Source of the DNA: Candidatus Hodarchaeota archaeon
GTDB lineage: Archaea > Asgardarchaeota > Heimdallarchaeia > Hodarchaeales > Hodarchaeaceae
DNA: 52,123 bases
Direction: 5' to 3'
Assembly (NCBI GenBank): GCA_016840035.1
Contig: JAEOTC010000113.1
Coordinates: 1-52,123, forward strand
Positions within the stretch are counted from its first letter, which is position 1. The number at the start of each line of letters is the position of its first letter. Shown in pieces: positions 25,827 through 34,489 of the stretch. Under the pieces are notes generated by a model. It saw only the letters and a program-made list of their open reading frames with translations. It did not search any database and had not been told where the DNA came from. The position numbers were made by a program, and so were the translations under genes.

Positions 25827-27011
25827 ATGAAAAATGTAGTAATCGTTGAGGCAGCAAGATCTGCAATTGGTAGTTTTGGGGGTGCATTGAGGGATATACA
25901 TACCCCTGACATTGCAGCAAGTGTAATGAACGGGGTTATTGCCCGAACGGGAATTGAAGATCTTTCAAAACAAATTAATGATGTTCGGTTTGGATGTTGT
26001 GTTGAAGATAATAGATACATGAATGTAACTCGAATTGCATCTCTACGTGCTGGAATTCCTATAGAGGTTCCTGCTGTTACGATCAATCGTGTCTGTACCT
26101 CAGCTATGGAAGCAATTGTCTCGGGTATGCATCAGATTCAAGCTGAGTCAACTAGCGATATAATTTTAGCTGGAGGAGTAGAATCCATGAGTACTATCCC
26201 CTACCTTTCTTACGATATGCGTTGGGGTTCACGCTATTTTGACAAAGTATTTGTTGATGGAGTGATGGAGGGGCTTAAAGCTGGGGGTGATAAACTCATG
26301 GGAATGACAGCAGAGATACTTGCAGAGGAGTATAAGCTGACTAGAGAGGACTTGGATAAGGTTGCATATCGTTCCCATCAGAATGCTCTCAAAGCTATAT
26401 CTTCTGGAAGATTCAAAGATGAAATCATTCCAATAGAGGTAAAATCCCGTAAAGGAGTTACTTCGTTTGAGACTGATGAACATCCAAAAGATTACACTAT
26501 GGAACAATTAGCGAAAATGCGCCCTGTTTTCAAAAAAGATGGTGTTGTAACATCGGGAAATTCTTCAGGAATTAATGATGGGGCAGCTGCAGTCTTACTT
26601 ATGAGTGAAAAGAAAGCTGATGAGTTAGGAATAAAACCACTAGCTAAAATTGTCGGTTATGGTATTGGTGGGGTTGAACCAGACCGTATGGGAATGGGTC
26701 CTGTTCCTGCAACTAAGAATTTATTTTCTAAAGTAACAGATTATTCCTTCGATGATGTCGGTCTTATTGAATTGAATGAAGCTTTCGCAGCTACGTATCT
26801 TGCAGCTGAACGTGAAATGGGATTTGATCGAGAAATTACTAACGTGAATGGATCTGGAATCGGTTTGGGTCACCCTGTAGGTTGTACTGGATCTCGGATT
26901 ACGGTAACTCTTCTGCATGAAATGATCAAACGTCAGGAATCACTTGGTTTGTCCACATTATGTGGTGGGGGTGGACTCGGTATGTCCCTGTTACTCACAC
27001 GAGATGTCTAG
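25827..27011 (+). CDS. Acetyl-CoA C-acetyltransferase (thiolase)
   Basis: 394-residue thiolase of the bacterial AtoB/PhaA type. The nucleophilic cysteine is C90 in [32 protein letters not shown] (catalytic histidine) and [13 protein letters not shown] (second catalytic cysteine) are near the C-terminus. It condenses two acetyl-CoA or cleaves acetoacetyl-CoA. Archaeal mevalonate thiolases usually lie beside HMG-CoA synthase and a DUF35 protein; neither is here, so a fatty-acid or butyrate-type role is as likely. GGAG lies 8 nt before the ATG. Confidence 0.93.
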   Translation: MKNVVIVEAARSAIGSFGGALRDIHTPDIAASVMNGVIARTGIEDLSKQINDVRFGCCVEDNRYMNVTRIASLRAGIPIEVPAVTINRVCTSAMEAIVSGMHQIQAESTSDIILAGGVESMSTIPYLSYDMRWGSRYFDKVFVDGVMEGLKAGGDKLMGMTAEILAEEYKLTREDLDKVAYRSHQNALKAISSGRFKDEIIPIEVKSRKGVTSFETDEHPKDYTMEQLAKMRPVFKKDGVVTSGNSSGINDGAAAVLLMSEKKADELGIKPLAKIVGYGIGGVEPDRMGMGPVPATKNLFSKVTDYSFDDVGLIELNEAFAATYLAAEREMGFDREITNVNGSGIGLGHPVGCTGSRITVTLLHEMIKRQESLGLSTLCGGGGLGMSLLLTRDV

Positions 27012-27023
27012 AGAAAGCTGATA

Positions 27024-27800
27024 TTATTGGAAGCGTTTAGCTAAGAATATTGCACTTATAATTAGGGTGAAGATAATAATCAGGACTACAAAAACAGGAA
27101 TATTATCTCCCCCCATAGTTTTTTCATCTGTTGTAGTGAGTAGATGTTCTGCAAGTAGCTCAAAGAAAGTTTGAATTTCGTCATCGAAAATCACAGACAT
27201 CGACCAATTCACAAGCCATCCTGTTGTCATATCTCGTTTTATCAGGAGTCTAACTCGTCCAGAACGCTTACATATGGGAAGAAAGAGAATATCTGCCTCA
27301 GCTGACAATAAAACATGATTTCCTTCAAAACTAACATTGTACGGCTGATTCTCGCTTATCCAATAAGATTGGTTCATTGTTGTTTTAACCACGAATTGAA
27401 AATTAGATATACCGAGAGTATAATTGTCACATCTTTCTTTTTCTGAAATAGAATTATCATAGACAATTTTAATCATAGTATGGTCAGTAATTTCACAACT
27501 TAAGTTTCGTATTTCAACGATAATCCGTGAACCTTTTTCTAAGGTAACTTCAATGAGCTCTCCCTCTTCTGTTGTAATTGGAAATCGTATTTGGTTTTGC
27601 GTATCGCTTTCTGAGTTTGTATGATCATCAAATTCAGTTATTAAATATGTGATTTGGTCACCTATTTCCACTTCCCATTCAGTGTTCAGTATTGCAGAGT
27701 GTACAGAAACCAGAGTCGTCGAAAAAACGAGTAAAAATAGGATAATACCAGTTACATTAGGTTTGCTCTTATTGACCAAGAAAAACCTCTCTGACTGCAT
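27024..27800 (-). CDS. Membrane-anchored extracellular protein
   Basis: 258 residues. An N-terminal signal segment (VTGIILFLLVFSTTLVSVHS) is followed by WEVEIGDQITYLITEFDD, a beta-rich ectodomain with several cysteines, and a C-terminal transmembrane helix (IPVFVVLIIIFTLIISAIFLA) with a short basic end. No sorting motif or enzyme motif is visible. It is convergent with the thiolase. Likely a cell-surface protein of unknown role. Confidence 0.65.
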   Translation of the reverse strand: MQSERFFLVNKSKPNVTGIILFLLVFSTTLVSVHSAILNTEWEVEIGDQITYLITEFDDHTNSESDTQNQIRFPITTEEGELIEVTLEKGSRIIVEIRNLSCEITDHTMIKIVYDNSISEKERCDNYTLGISNFQFVVKTTMNQSYWISENQPYNVSFEGNHVLLSAEADILFLPICKRSGRVRLLIKRDMTTGWLVNWSMSVIFDDEIQTFFELLAEHLLTTTDEKTMGGDNIPVFVVLIIIFTLIISAIFLAKRFQ

Positions 27801-27898
27801 TTCTCAGGGAACTGATACTCTTAAACTTTTATACTCTGAAATTCTCCTTTTTAGAATACAAGTGAGGAAAAGTTCAGTATATGGCTAATATTTTGAAA

Positions 27899-28267
27899 TT
27901 ATTCTTGTGGATCATCCTGGTCCTGTACATCGTGTCGTAAAGACGAAGTTGACTCATCTTGTTTAGAAATGCGGGAAAAATAATCTTTTTCGAAAAACAT
28001 ATCCAATGTAGGACGAGTCTCCCACTCTCTTCTCTTTTTAGGACTGATTTTTGTCAAAACATGAAGATTTCGTGAAGTACTTCGACTGCAATCAAATTGA
28101 ATTTTGAAACAGGCCTTTTCTGGAGAACATTCTCCTTCAAAGTAATACTTTTCGTCAGGATGCTTCTTCAGTTGACCAACTTTTGGGTGACGACAATAAC
28201 ATAGTATTCTTTCTTCGCTTCTATTATTGGTCTTTTCTAGTTCTCTGAAGAATGAATCGAATGGCAT
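27899..28267 (-). CDS. Cysteine-containing protein, unknown
   Basis: 122 residues. The first half holds CYC (C23, C25) with H27, then GEC (C47), C53 and C60 among lysines and aromatics. This spacing could bind zinc or form disulfides. The second half is charged and probably disordered, ending in an acidic tail. There is no signal peptide, so metal binding is more likely than disulfides. AGGA lies 9 nt before the ATG. It stands alone between two non-coding stretches. Confidence 0.5.
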   Translation of the reverse strand: MPFDSFFRELEKTNNRSEERILCYCRHPKVGQLKKHPDEKYYFEGECSPEKACFKIQFDCSRSTSRNLHVLTKISPKKRREWETRPTLDMFFEKDYFSRISKQDESTSSLRHDVQDQDDPQE

Positions 28268-28820
28268 TTGAGATAGTCCTATGTGATAGCTACTGTAGTA
28301 AGAACAATATTATTCTTTATTTAAAAATGTATGATTTAAGTCGGCTTAAAAAGTTATTTATTTTCTTTTCACTTTTAGTGATTTGTAATCTCAGGTTTGG
28401 TTCATTGATTGCCTGAGTAGTCATTGATAGGATGACTATTTTGTTTAGAGATTTGAAGTGTGCATTTATCACGATAAATTAGGTTTGAGAAGTAAACACT
28501 GGTTTTAATCCATTGCTATGAGAAGTCTAATTTAAATTTGGGAATGAGTATGGTATCTAAGGAATGCAAGGAAATCCCGCAGTATTCTGATCCTTTTTAA
28601 TTCTATAATTTACCACTCGAAAATGAATCTGTTGAGATTTACTCTTTTATTTTCATGGAAACCATGTGAAATTACGTTCACATTGAATTCGTTCAATATT
28701 GGAATGATACCATTGTAGAGAAATGTAAAGAGAGGAATTCTCAAAACCATTTTGATAATTGATATTGGATAATCCAAAAATGAACAAAACTATTTGATGT
28801 GTGCAAATACGTGGATTAAT
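28268..28820. other. Non-coding region with two adjacent stem-loops
   Basis: About 550 bp without a convincing frame (longest seen is 18 codons). Two consecutive hairpins are possible: CTCAGG (28390-28395) with CCTGAG (28412-28417), and TAGTCAT (28418-28424) with ATGACTA (28432-28438). A third is CATGG-AAA-CCATG at 28654-28666. The first pair directly abuts, which suggests a structured RNA or paired operators. A 15-mer shared with the terminator at 30913 lies at 28738-28752. Confidence 0.35.
28738..28752 (+). repeat. 15-bp repeat, left copy
   Basis: TTCTCAAAACCATTT is identical to 30913-30927. The two copies bracket the methyltransferase and asparagine-synthetase-like genes. In 52 kb of AT-rich DNA a chance 15-mer match is not rare. 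Confidence 0.4.
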
Positions 28821-29582
28821 ATGAGTAATTCTCTTTTATCTGGTGGGGCCCATTACGATTTATTGATTAATTGGGAAAAACGTTTAGTAAACGAGATTCC
28901 TTTTTTGAAAAGTCATTTTTCCCATCTATTGACTGCGGAAAGTTGGCTTTTATCTGTTGGCTGTGGAACTGGTCATCATCTGGTTGAACTAAGTAAGAGT
29001 TTTGACTGTAATTTAGTAGGCACAGATCTCGATCCATCTATGATTCTTGAGGCTGAAAAGAAACTTCCTCAAGCTAAATTTATTGTAGGAGACTTTCTCG
29101 ATCAAAATATAATTCGGGAGGGAAAGTTTAATGCGATTTACAGCCTGGGAAATTCCATAGGACTAATTGCTGCCTCAAAATCTTCATTTGAACCTGTTAT
29201 TGAAAAGCTCAGCCAGATTCTTGCACCTAATGGCATACTGATCTTTCAGATATTGAATACAATGAAGGAACGGAACGGTTGGTCTGCTCCAAGAAGCATT
29301 CAGACTTCAGAAGGTGAATTTGTTTTTCTACGTGGTTTTACTACATCTAAACGATTTATCCATCCAGAAATCATAACTCTATTTCGTCCAGTAGATAATT
29401 CTGATTTCGATTTAGTAACTACTGGTAGATCTAATATTCCACGTATAACAGTAAATGAAATGAATCGGATACTGGAACGTGTAGAATTTCGAGATACTGA
29501 GGTATATGGATCTTATAAGCGTGAATCCTTTGATGAGAACTCTTCACTTGATATGATATTTGTATGCCGAAAATCTGGATAG
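28821..29582 (+). CDS. Class I SAM-dependent methyltransferase
   Basis: About 253 residues from ATG 28821 (TTG 28794 and ATG 28797 are alternatives without better signals). After a GGAHYDLLINWEKR N-terminus, LLSVGCGTGHHLVEL is motif I, GTDLDPSMI motif II, FIVGDFLD the acidic adenine-contact region, and FNAIYSLGNSIGLI the post-motif region. It is a small-molecule-type methyltransferase. It ends with TAG, and the next gene's GTG follows with no base between. This tight pairing suggests a shared pathway with the asparagine-synthetase-like enzyme. Substrate unknown. Confidence 0.82.
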   Translation: MSNSLLSGGAHYDLLINWEKRLVNEIPFLKSHFSHLLTAESWLLSVGCGTGHHLVELSKSFDCNLVGTDLDPSMILEAEKKLPQAKFIVGDFLDQNIIREGKFNAIYSLGNSIGLIAASKSSFEPVIEKLSQILAPNGILIFQILNTMKERNGWSAPRSIQTSEGEFVFLRGFTTSKRFIHPEIITLFRPVDNSDFDLVTTGRSNIPRITVNEMNRILERVEFRDTEVYGSYKRESFDENSSLDMIFVCRKSG

Positions 29583-30884
29583 GTGAGAAGTTTCTTAATT
29601 ATTTCAACCGTTGATTATAGTAAAATATTTCCTCATTTATTTCAAGCAAAAATTTCCGATAGAGTCCATCTTTTCTATGATATAGGGGAATTTTTTGATA
29701 AGAAATATTTGTATACTGGGAATTCTCTGAAATCAATTCGTAATCGTCAGTTTAAAGAGCGATTTCCTGATTCTACTTCCCCTAACAAGCTTTTTGAGAT
29801 ATCAGATGACTTCTGTTTTTTGTACCCCTCTAATCCAGGCCAGTACATATTAATGACCGATCGTCATGGAAAAGTACCAATTTTTTTCCAAGAGTCTGAA
29901 GGTGGTTTTACTATAACAACAGATTTGTGTTCTTATTTTAAAAACGATTTTGAACTTCTTGATCCTAGTAAATTCCTATCCATAAATACTGTGAATGATA
30001 TTCTCGAGATTAAAGAAAAAAGTCCTATAGTTGCTGCTTCTACAAGATTTTCAAGGCCGGAATTCATAAACCACCTTGCAAGAGAAAGTGAATCGTCTAT
30101 CAAAAATGCAATAAAAAGTTACAACAAAATTGGGATATTATATTCAGGAGGGGTGGATTCATCGGTTCTTGCTCAAATATTAAAAAAAAACCAAATTAGT
30201 TTTACTGGGTATGTTGTTGGAAGTAATAATTCTCCTGATATAATTTCAGCTCAAAAAGCAGCTAAGTTGTTGAATATAGATTTAAAAGTAATTTTGATAG
30301 ATGAGACAACACTTGAACAAAATTTAGAAGAAATAGAAAGTATCATCCAAACAAGGCTGTTTTCTACCACTACATCAACTGTTCCTAGAGTTGTTTCCCT
30401 TGAAGTAGCTTCTGTTTTGTATTTTGGTATTAAGACTGCATCACTTGATGGTTGTGACGTTGTTTTATCCGCTATAGGAACTGAAGAGATGTTTGTGGGT
30501 TTTTCATTGGAAGATCGTCATCTAGATCGAAGCAAACCACTATTAAATGTTGTTCAGGATAAGATGTTCTCAATCTATACTCGAGACATGTATAGGAATT
30601 ATCGATTGGCTGCCCATTTTGATATCGATGTAAAAACTCCCTTTGTTTCAACAGAGTTATTTCAAATTGCTCTCGCAATTCCTCTAGATCTGAAAGTACA
30701 TAATCAGGTGAAAAAATACATATGGAGACAAACTGGAATAAATCTGGGATTGCCCCCCGAAATTGCATTCAGGAAAAATAAAGCCACCCAATTTGGTAGT
30801 GCTTCTAGCAAGTTATTCGCGAGATTAGCAAAATCACGTGGATATAAATACAAACGAGACTTTATTACCGATTATATAAAATAA
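29583..30884 (+). CDS. Asparagine-synthetase-like ATP-pyrophosphatase lacking the glutaminase cysteine
   Basis: 433 residues. The C-terminal domain is an AsnB-type PP-loop synthetase with YSGGVDSSVLAQIL (SGGVDSS at 188-194) and the conserved SAIGTEEMFVGF block. The N-terminal ~150 residues resemble the class II glutamine amidotransferase fold (MTDRHGKVPIFF corresponds to the DRxGxKPLYY strand). However, the protein starts MRSFLII, so the obligatory N-terminal cysteine is missing. It probably adenylates a carboxylate but must use ammonia or an internal amine, as in beta-lactam-synthetase-like enzymes. GTG start directly abutting the methyltransferase stop. The true acceptor is unknown. Confidence 0.8.
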   Translation: MRSFLIISTVDYSKIFPHLFQAKISDRVHLFYDIGEFFDKKYLYTGNSLKSIRNRQFKERFPDSTSPNKLFEISDDFCFLYPSNPGQYILMTDRHGKVPIFFQESEGGFTITTDLCSYFKNDFELLDPSKFLSINTVNDILEIKEKSPIVAASTRFSRPEFINHLARESESSIKNAIKSYNKIGILYSGGVDSSVLAQILKKNQISFTGYVVGSNNSPDIISAQKAAKLLNIDLKVILIDETTLEQNLEEIESIIQTRLFSTTTSTVPRVVSLEVASVLYFGIKTASLDGCDVVLSAIGTEEMFVGFSLEDRHLDRSKPLLNVVQDKMFSIYTRDMYRNYRLAAHFDIDVKTPFVSTELFQIALAIPLDLKVHNQVKKYIWRQTGINLGLPPEIAFRKNKATQFGSASSKLFARLAKSRGYKYKRDFITDYIK

Positions 30885-30885
30885 G

Positions 30886-30927
30886 AAATGGTTTGAGAAA
30901 CCCCTCTGATATTTCTCAAAACCATTT
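30886..30927. terminator. Bidirectional hairpin terminator
   Basis: AAATGGTTTGAGAAA (30886-30900) and TTTCTCAAAACCATTT (30912-30927) are complementary over about 15 bp with one bulge, around an 11-nt loop. It sits between the convergent asparagine-synthetase-like and VWA genes, so it can terminate both. Confidence 0.7.
30913..30927 (+). repeat. 15-bp repeat, right copy
   Basis: Same 15-mer as 28738-28752; here it is the right arm of the terminator hairpin. Confidence 0.4.
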
Positions 30928-30945
30928 GGAAAATTTGGTTACAGT

Positions 30946-33072
30946 TTACCTCTTACGTTTACGTTTTCTTAATCCTAGACTTACTAAGACTACACCTATT
31001 ATCGGAGCAATAGTGGATATGAATCCAAACCCTGGGGCAGAGGAATCATATTGATAATACATATCAGTTACGTGAGGCGTGCCTTCAGAAAGAATTACTC
31101 GGTAGAAGCCTGTTCTCAACTGTCCTTCAACTATCACGTAATAAGTTCCCGATGAGAGCTCTATTGCCTCTAATGCGGTGAACGATCCAATGTAGGTCCA
31201 ATTAAGTAAATATACATCTCCTCTAACGACTAAATCTGATGTTGGAGTATAATCAAAATAAAGATTAAGATTTTCTTCAACAATCCATTTGTAAAGATGC
31301 TTTCGTTCGATTTCTGTCATGTTAGCCGTTATAGAGTGGTTATTAATTGATTTAGATAAAATCCATGTGTATTCCAGACTATTAATTGATGTATTCTCTA
31401 ACACAGGAATCGTAATGTTAAGAAGATAGGTTTTGGTACCTAAATCATATTCAAGCACACGATACCATTCGTCACATTTTTCATTAAACAAATTGGAATC
31501 ATCAAATGATAAGGAAATGATAGACTGCGTTTCATTATCAACTAAGGTAACGGATAGTTTTGAAAGATTAAAATCACCTGTCATCCACAGCTTATAAGTT
31601 AACTCTGTATTTACTGTTAAGAGAGAACATACTGATTCTCCTTCTTCAACAGGTATAATTGTCATTTTTCCTACAATTTTTTGTTGATAATTTACCACTA
31701 ACCAGTACTGCGGGGAAAATTCAGAGTTTTTCAGTATATCAGAACATTTAAAGAAAAAAGATAGATTTGTTCCTCTTGATAGATCTGAAATTACTGTAAA
31801 ATATAAAGAACTTGAGTTATCATATTCCATCTCTGATGCTGTAAATGTATCACCAATACTATCATGATATAACGTTACATCCTCGATTGGTGAGAAATCA
31901 GCTACTTCTGCAAAAAGATAAACGTCAAACATGTTGAGTCCCTTAGGAATTACCTTTTCAAAGTAGATTACGGATGGTGCTGCAAAATCCAACCAGAGAT
32001 GAGTTTTTGCTTCGGCTGAAACTAATGTATCTGTTGGATCCTTCCATTCTGCCTTCACTATAAACCAGTTGGAGAATTCACGAGAAAGTTCAAGGGTCCA
32101 TTCTTGTATTAGAGCTGGTAAGGATATTGGATTTTCTCCACGTTCTAAATCGGGTAAATATACAGATTGTCCTTCTGTGTATTGTGAAATCCATTGAAAT
32201 TGATGAGCTGTATAACGATCTGGGTTTTCACAAACGACTGTGCTTATCATCACTCCAAGATCTTTGAGCTCTGTAACTGCAGCGAGGAGTTCAGAACCAT
32301 TATACATCGATGAACTACTATCAGTACCCACATGATCACCTGGATCACAATCTTCATCGCCAACAAGAATGATTAATTTCTGTGCGTGAGATCTCCAATT
32401 AAATGTTTTAGCAAGATATAATGCATCGCCCCATGGTTCGGTACCGCCACTTGCTGAAAAAGAATTGACCAAGGATCTCACTCTAGAGTAATCAGATGTT
32501 AAGTCGATATAATTAGATTCCGATCTCGTAGGAAATTCTGAATATCGGGTAGAACCATAGAATATTGCTCCGATTCTTAAATCTGGAATTTCACTTGATA
32601 AAGAGTCAATAAGTTTTGTGAGTTCCCTCTGGACTGAAGATAATTCTTCACCCATACTGCCAGAAACATCAATTATTAACACCAAATCCACTGTTTGTAC
32701 TGTTTGAGAATCAAGTGCTGCAACTTCTGCCTTAACTGACTTGTTTTGTCCAATACTCACACTAGTAAGTTGATCAGCATTGCTTGAGATGACTGCGATA
32801 TTTGTAGATGTGGTATCAACCGAGATCTTTTCAAAATTTACTGTGTATGTTCCGTTGTTATACATATAAATGTCGAAAGCAATATTTGAATGCATTCCTA
32901 GACTTGAGGAATTCTGTCCAATAGTGATAATTAAATCATCTGACACAACAGAGCTAGACTCTTTTATTTCTGGATCGATTTCTACTGTGTCTTTTAAATC
33001 CAATATCAGGTTTTGGCCAACATATAATGTTATTATAAATAACACAAATCCTATTATTAATATTTTCTTCAT
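30946..33072 (-). CDS. VWA-domain surface protein with PGF-type C-terminal tail
   Basis: About 708 residues. A signal peptide (ILIIGFVLFIITLYVGQN) is followed by a beta-rich stretch, then a von Willebrand A domain from about residue 125 with an intact MIDAS: DVSGSMGEE, threonine in SASGGTEPWGDAL and VGDEDCD. Several hundred residues of Ig/beta-sandwich-like sequence follow. The C-terminus SAPGFGFISTIAPIIGVVLVSLGLRKRKRKR has the same PGF-helix-basic layout as the protein at 21848. A surface adhesion or metal-dependent binding role is likely. I favour ATG 33072 (GGAG 9 nt upstream) over ATG 33087. Confidence 0.85.
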   Translation of the reverse strand: MKKILIIGFVLFIITLYVGQNLILDLKDTVEIDPEIKESSSVVSDDLIITIGQNSSSLGMHSNIAFDIYMYNNGTYTVNFEKISVDTTSTNIAVISSNADQLTSVSIGQNKSVKAEVAALDSQTVQTVDLVLIIDVSGSMGEELSSVQRELTKLIDSLSSEIPDLRIGAIFYGSTRYSEFPTRSESNYIDLTSDYSRVRSLVNSFSASGGTEPWGDALYLAKTFNWRSHAQKLIILVGDEDCDPGDHVGTDSSSSMYNGSELLAAVTELKDLGVMISTVVCENPDRYTAHQFQWISQYTEGQSVYLPDLERGENPISLPALIQEWTLELSREFSNWFIVKAEWKDPTDTLVSAEAKTHLWLDFAAPSVIYFEKVIPKGLNMFDVYLFAEVADFSPIEDVTLYHDSIGDTFTASEMEYDNSSSLYFTVISDLSRGTNLSFFFKCSDILKNSEFSPQYWLVVNYQQKIVGKMTIIPVEEGESVCSLLTVNTELTYKLWMTGDFNLSKLSVTLVDNETQSIISLSFDDSNLFNEKCDEWYRVLEYDLGTKTYLLNITIPVLENTSINSLEYTWILSKSINNHSITANMTEIERKHLYKWIVEENLNLYFDYTPTSDLVVRGDVYLLNWTYIGSFTALEAIELSSGTYYVIVEGQLRTGFYRVILSEGTPHVTDMYYQYDSSAPGFGFISTIAPIIGVVLVSLGLRKRKRKR

Positions 33073-33161
33073 TTCTTTTTTCTCCATTGAATGATAGTTT
33101 CTTGTTTAATAACAATTAACAACAAATATCATCGTATATCAATGCTGATCATACGTTTAAA

Positions 33162-33184
33162 AACGTTGCGCAACGTTACGCAAC
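33162..33184. promoter_or_regulatory. GC-rich palindromic operator-like site
   Basis: Perfect 16-bp palindrome AACGTTGCGCAACGTT at 33162-33177. CGTTGCGCAAC (33164-33174) recurs as CGTTACGCAAC at 33174-33184, a 10-bp phase. It is conspicuously GC-rich for this AT-rich spacer and lies between the divergent VWA and M28 genes, so it could regulate either or both. Confidence 0.6.
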
Positions 33185-33286
33185 AGAGTTCAACTGCACT
33201 CCTTGTGTCAAAAACCGAAGAAGGGTTTATTATTTTCCTGAATTCTTCAATTTTCCAAAATCTATATATTTATTGAAGGAATAGGG

Positions 33287-34489
33287 TTGAATAAATTGGA
33301 TAGTAAAGGTGCTAGGAGACTCGATCCATCTGGTGAACCAATAATAACTTTTATTAATAAGATCTGCAATGATATTGGCCCTAGGATCAGCGGATCTGAA
33401 GAAGAGAAACAAGCTGGTGATCTAATTTATAACCAGATGTCATCGTTTTGTGATACAGTAGAAAAGGAAGACTTTAAATGCAGGCCAGGAGGTTTTCTTG
33501 ATTTTATTAAAATTACAGCCATTTTTTATTATATTGGAATCCTCTCGTATTTATTTGTGCCAATATTGACCTCTATCTTCCTGATAATAGGCTTAGGAAT
33601 CTATATTGTGCAACAGATCTTTCTTTATGAAGTAGTTGATTTTTTCTTCCCAGAAATATCCACATTTCACGTCATTGGGAAGATTCAACCGAAATCACCT
33701 GCAAAAAAACTCGTTTTACTTTCAGGACATCATGATTCCGCCTATGAGTTTCCAATTTTCAGTAAGTTGGGAGAGAAATCATCATATGTTATCTTAGGTA
33801 CAGTTGGGGTAGTGGTCATTAATATTCTAATAGGATTTCTACGAACAGTTTTCACTACTCCGAATATTATTCAATTGTTGGATATAACGCAATTTGTGTT
33901 TGCATTAGTGGGAATAGTACTAATTACTATAATCGCACTATTTTTACGGTCAAATAATGTGGTCATGGGAGCAAACGATAATTTAACAGCCGTTGGCGCA
34001 GTTCTTGAATGTGGAAAGTATTTTGCATCACATAAACCAGAAGAAACAGAGATCTGGTTGATTAGTTTTGCAGGGGAAGAGCATATGCGAGGATCAAAAC
34101 GCTTCGTATCTACTAATAGAAAAGAAATTCTCAATCGCGATGGTATGCTATTCAATATGGAAACACTCAGTGCTGATGAATATTTACTTGCAACTCAAGA
34201 ACCAATGTTTCTTGCAAAACATTCACCTAAAGTAGTTGATATCGTATCTACTGCAGCAAAACAGGTTGATATTCCACTAAGAATTGGCCCCTTACCATTT
34301 GCAGGTAGTGATGCGGCAAATTTTTCGAGGAAAGGAATTCACGCATCAACAATATTCGGTTTAGCCAAAGAGGGTACACCCCCCCATTGGCATACTTTGG
34401 AGGATACACCCGACAAAATTTCTGGGCCTAAGATAGTGAGGGCTGCTGAACTCGCCATTCAATTTGTAATTGAGGTTGACGAATTATAA
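33287..34489 (+). CDS. M28-family zinc peptidase with membrane helices inside the catalytic domain
   Basis: 400 residues. Zinc ligands of M28 aminopeptidases are visible: GHHDS (H148/H149), GANDN (D231), GEE (E264, E265), NMETL (E292) and PPHWHTLED (H367-H369). Two hydrophobic helices lie at about 74-114 before the first ligand. Two more lie at about 166-220, between the first histidine and the aspartate, where soluble M28 enzymes have only a short link. The enzyme therefore looks membrane-embedded with the active site at the membrane face. The start is TTG at 33287 with a purine-rich AGGAATAGGG just before it. It shares a stop palindrome with the downstream convergent gene. Confidence 0.83.
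   Translation: MNKLDSKGARRLDPSGEPIITFINKICNDIGPRISGSEEEKQAGDLIYNQMSSFCDTVEKEDFKCRPGGFLDFIKITAIFYYIGILSYLFVPILTSIFLIIGLGIYIVQQIFLYEVVDFFFPEISTFHVIGKIQPKSPAKKLVLLSGHHDSAYEFPIFSKLGEKSSYVILGTVGVVVINILIGFLRTVFTTPNIIQLLDITQFVFALVGIVLITIIALFLRSNNVVMGANDNLTAVGAVLECGKYFASHKPEETEIWLISFAGEEHMRGSKRFVSTNRKEILNRDGMLFNMETLSADEYLLATQEPMFLAKHSPKVVDIVSTAAKQVDIPLRIGPLPFAGSDAANFSRKGIHASTIFGLAKEGTPPHWHTLEDTPDKISGPKIVRAAELAIQFVIEVDEL

Noticed and set aside
28541..28600. 18-codon frame MSMVSKECKE... in the 28.3-28.8 kb spacer
   Set aside because: Very short and with only a weak Shine-Dalgarno; probably chance.
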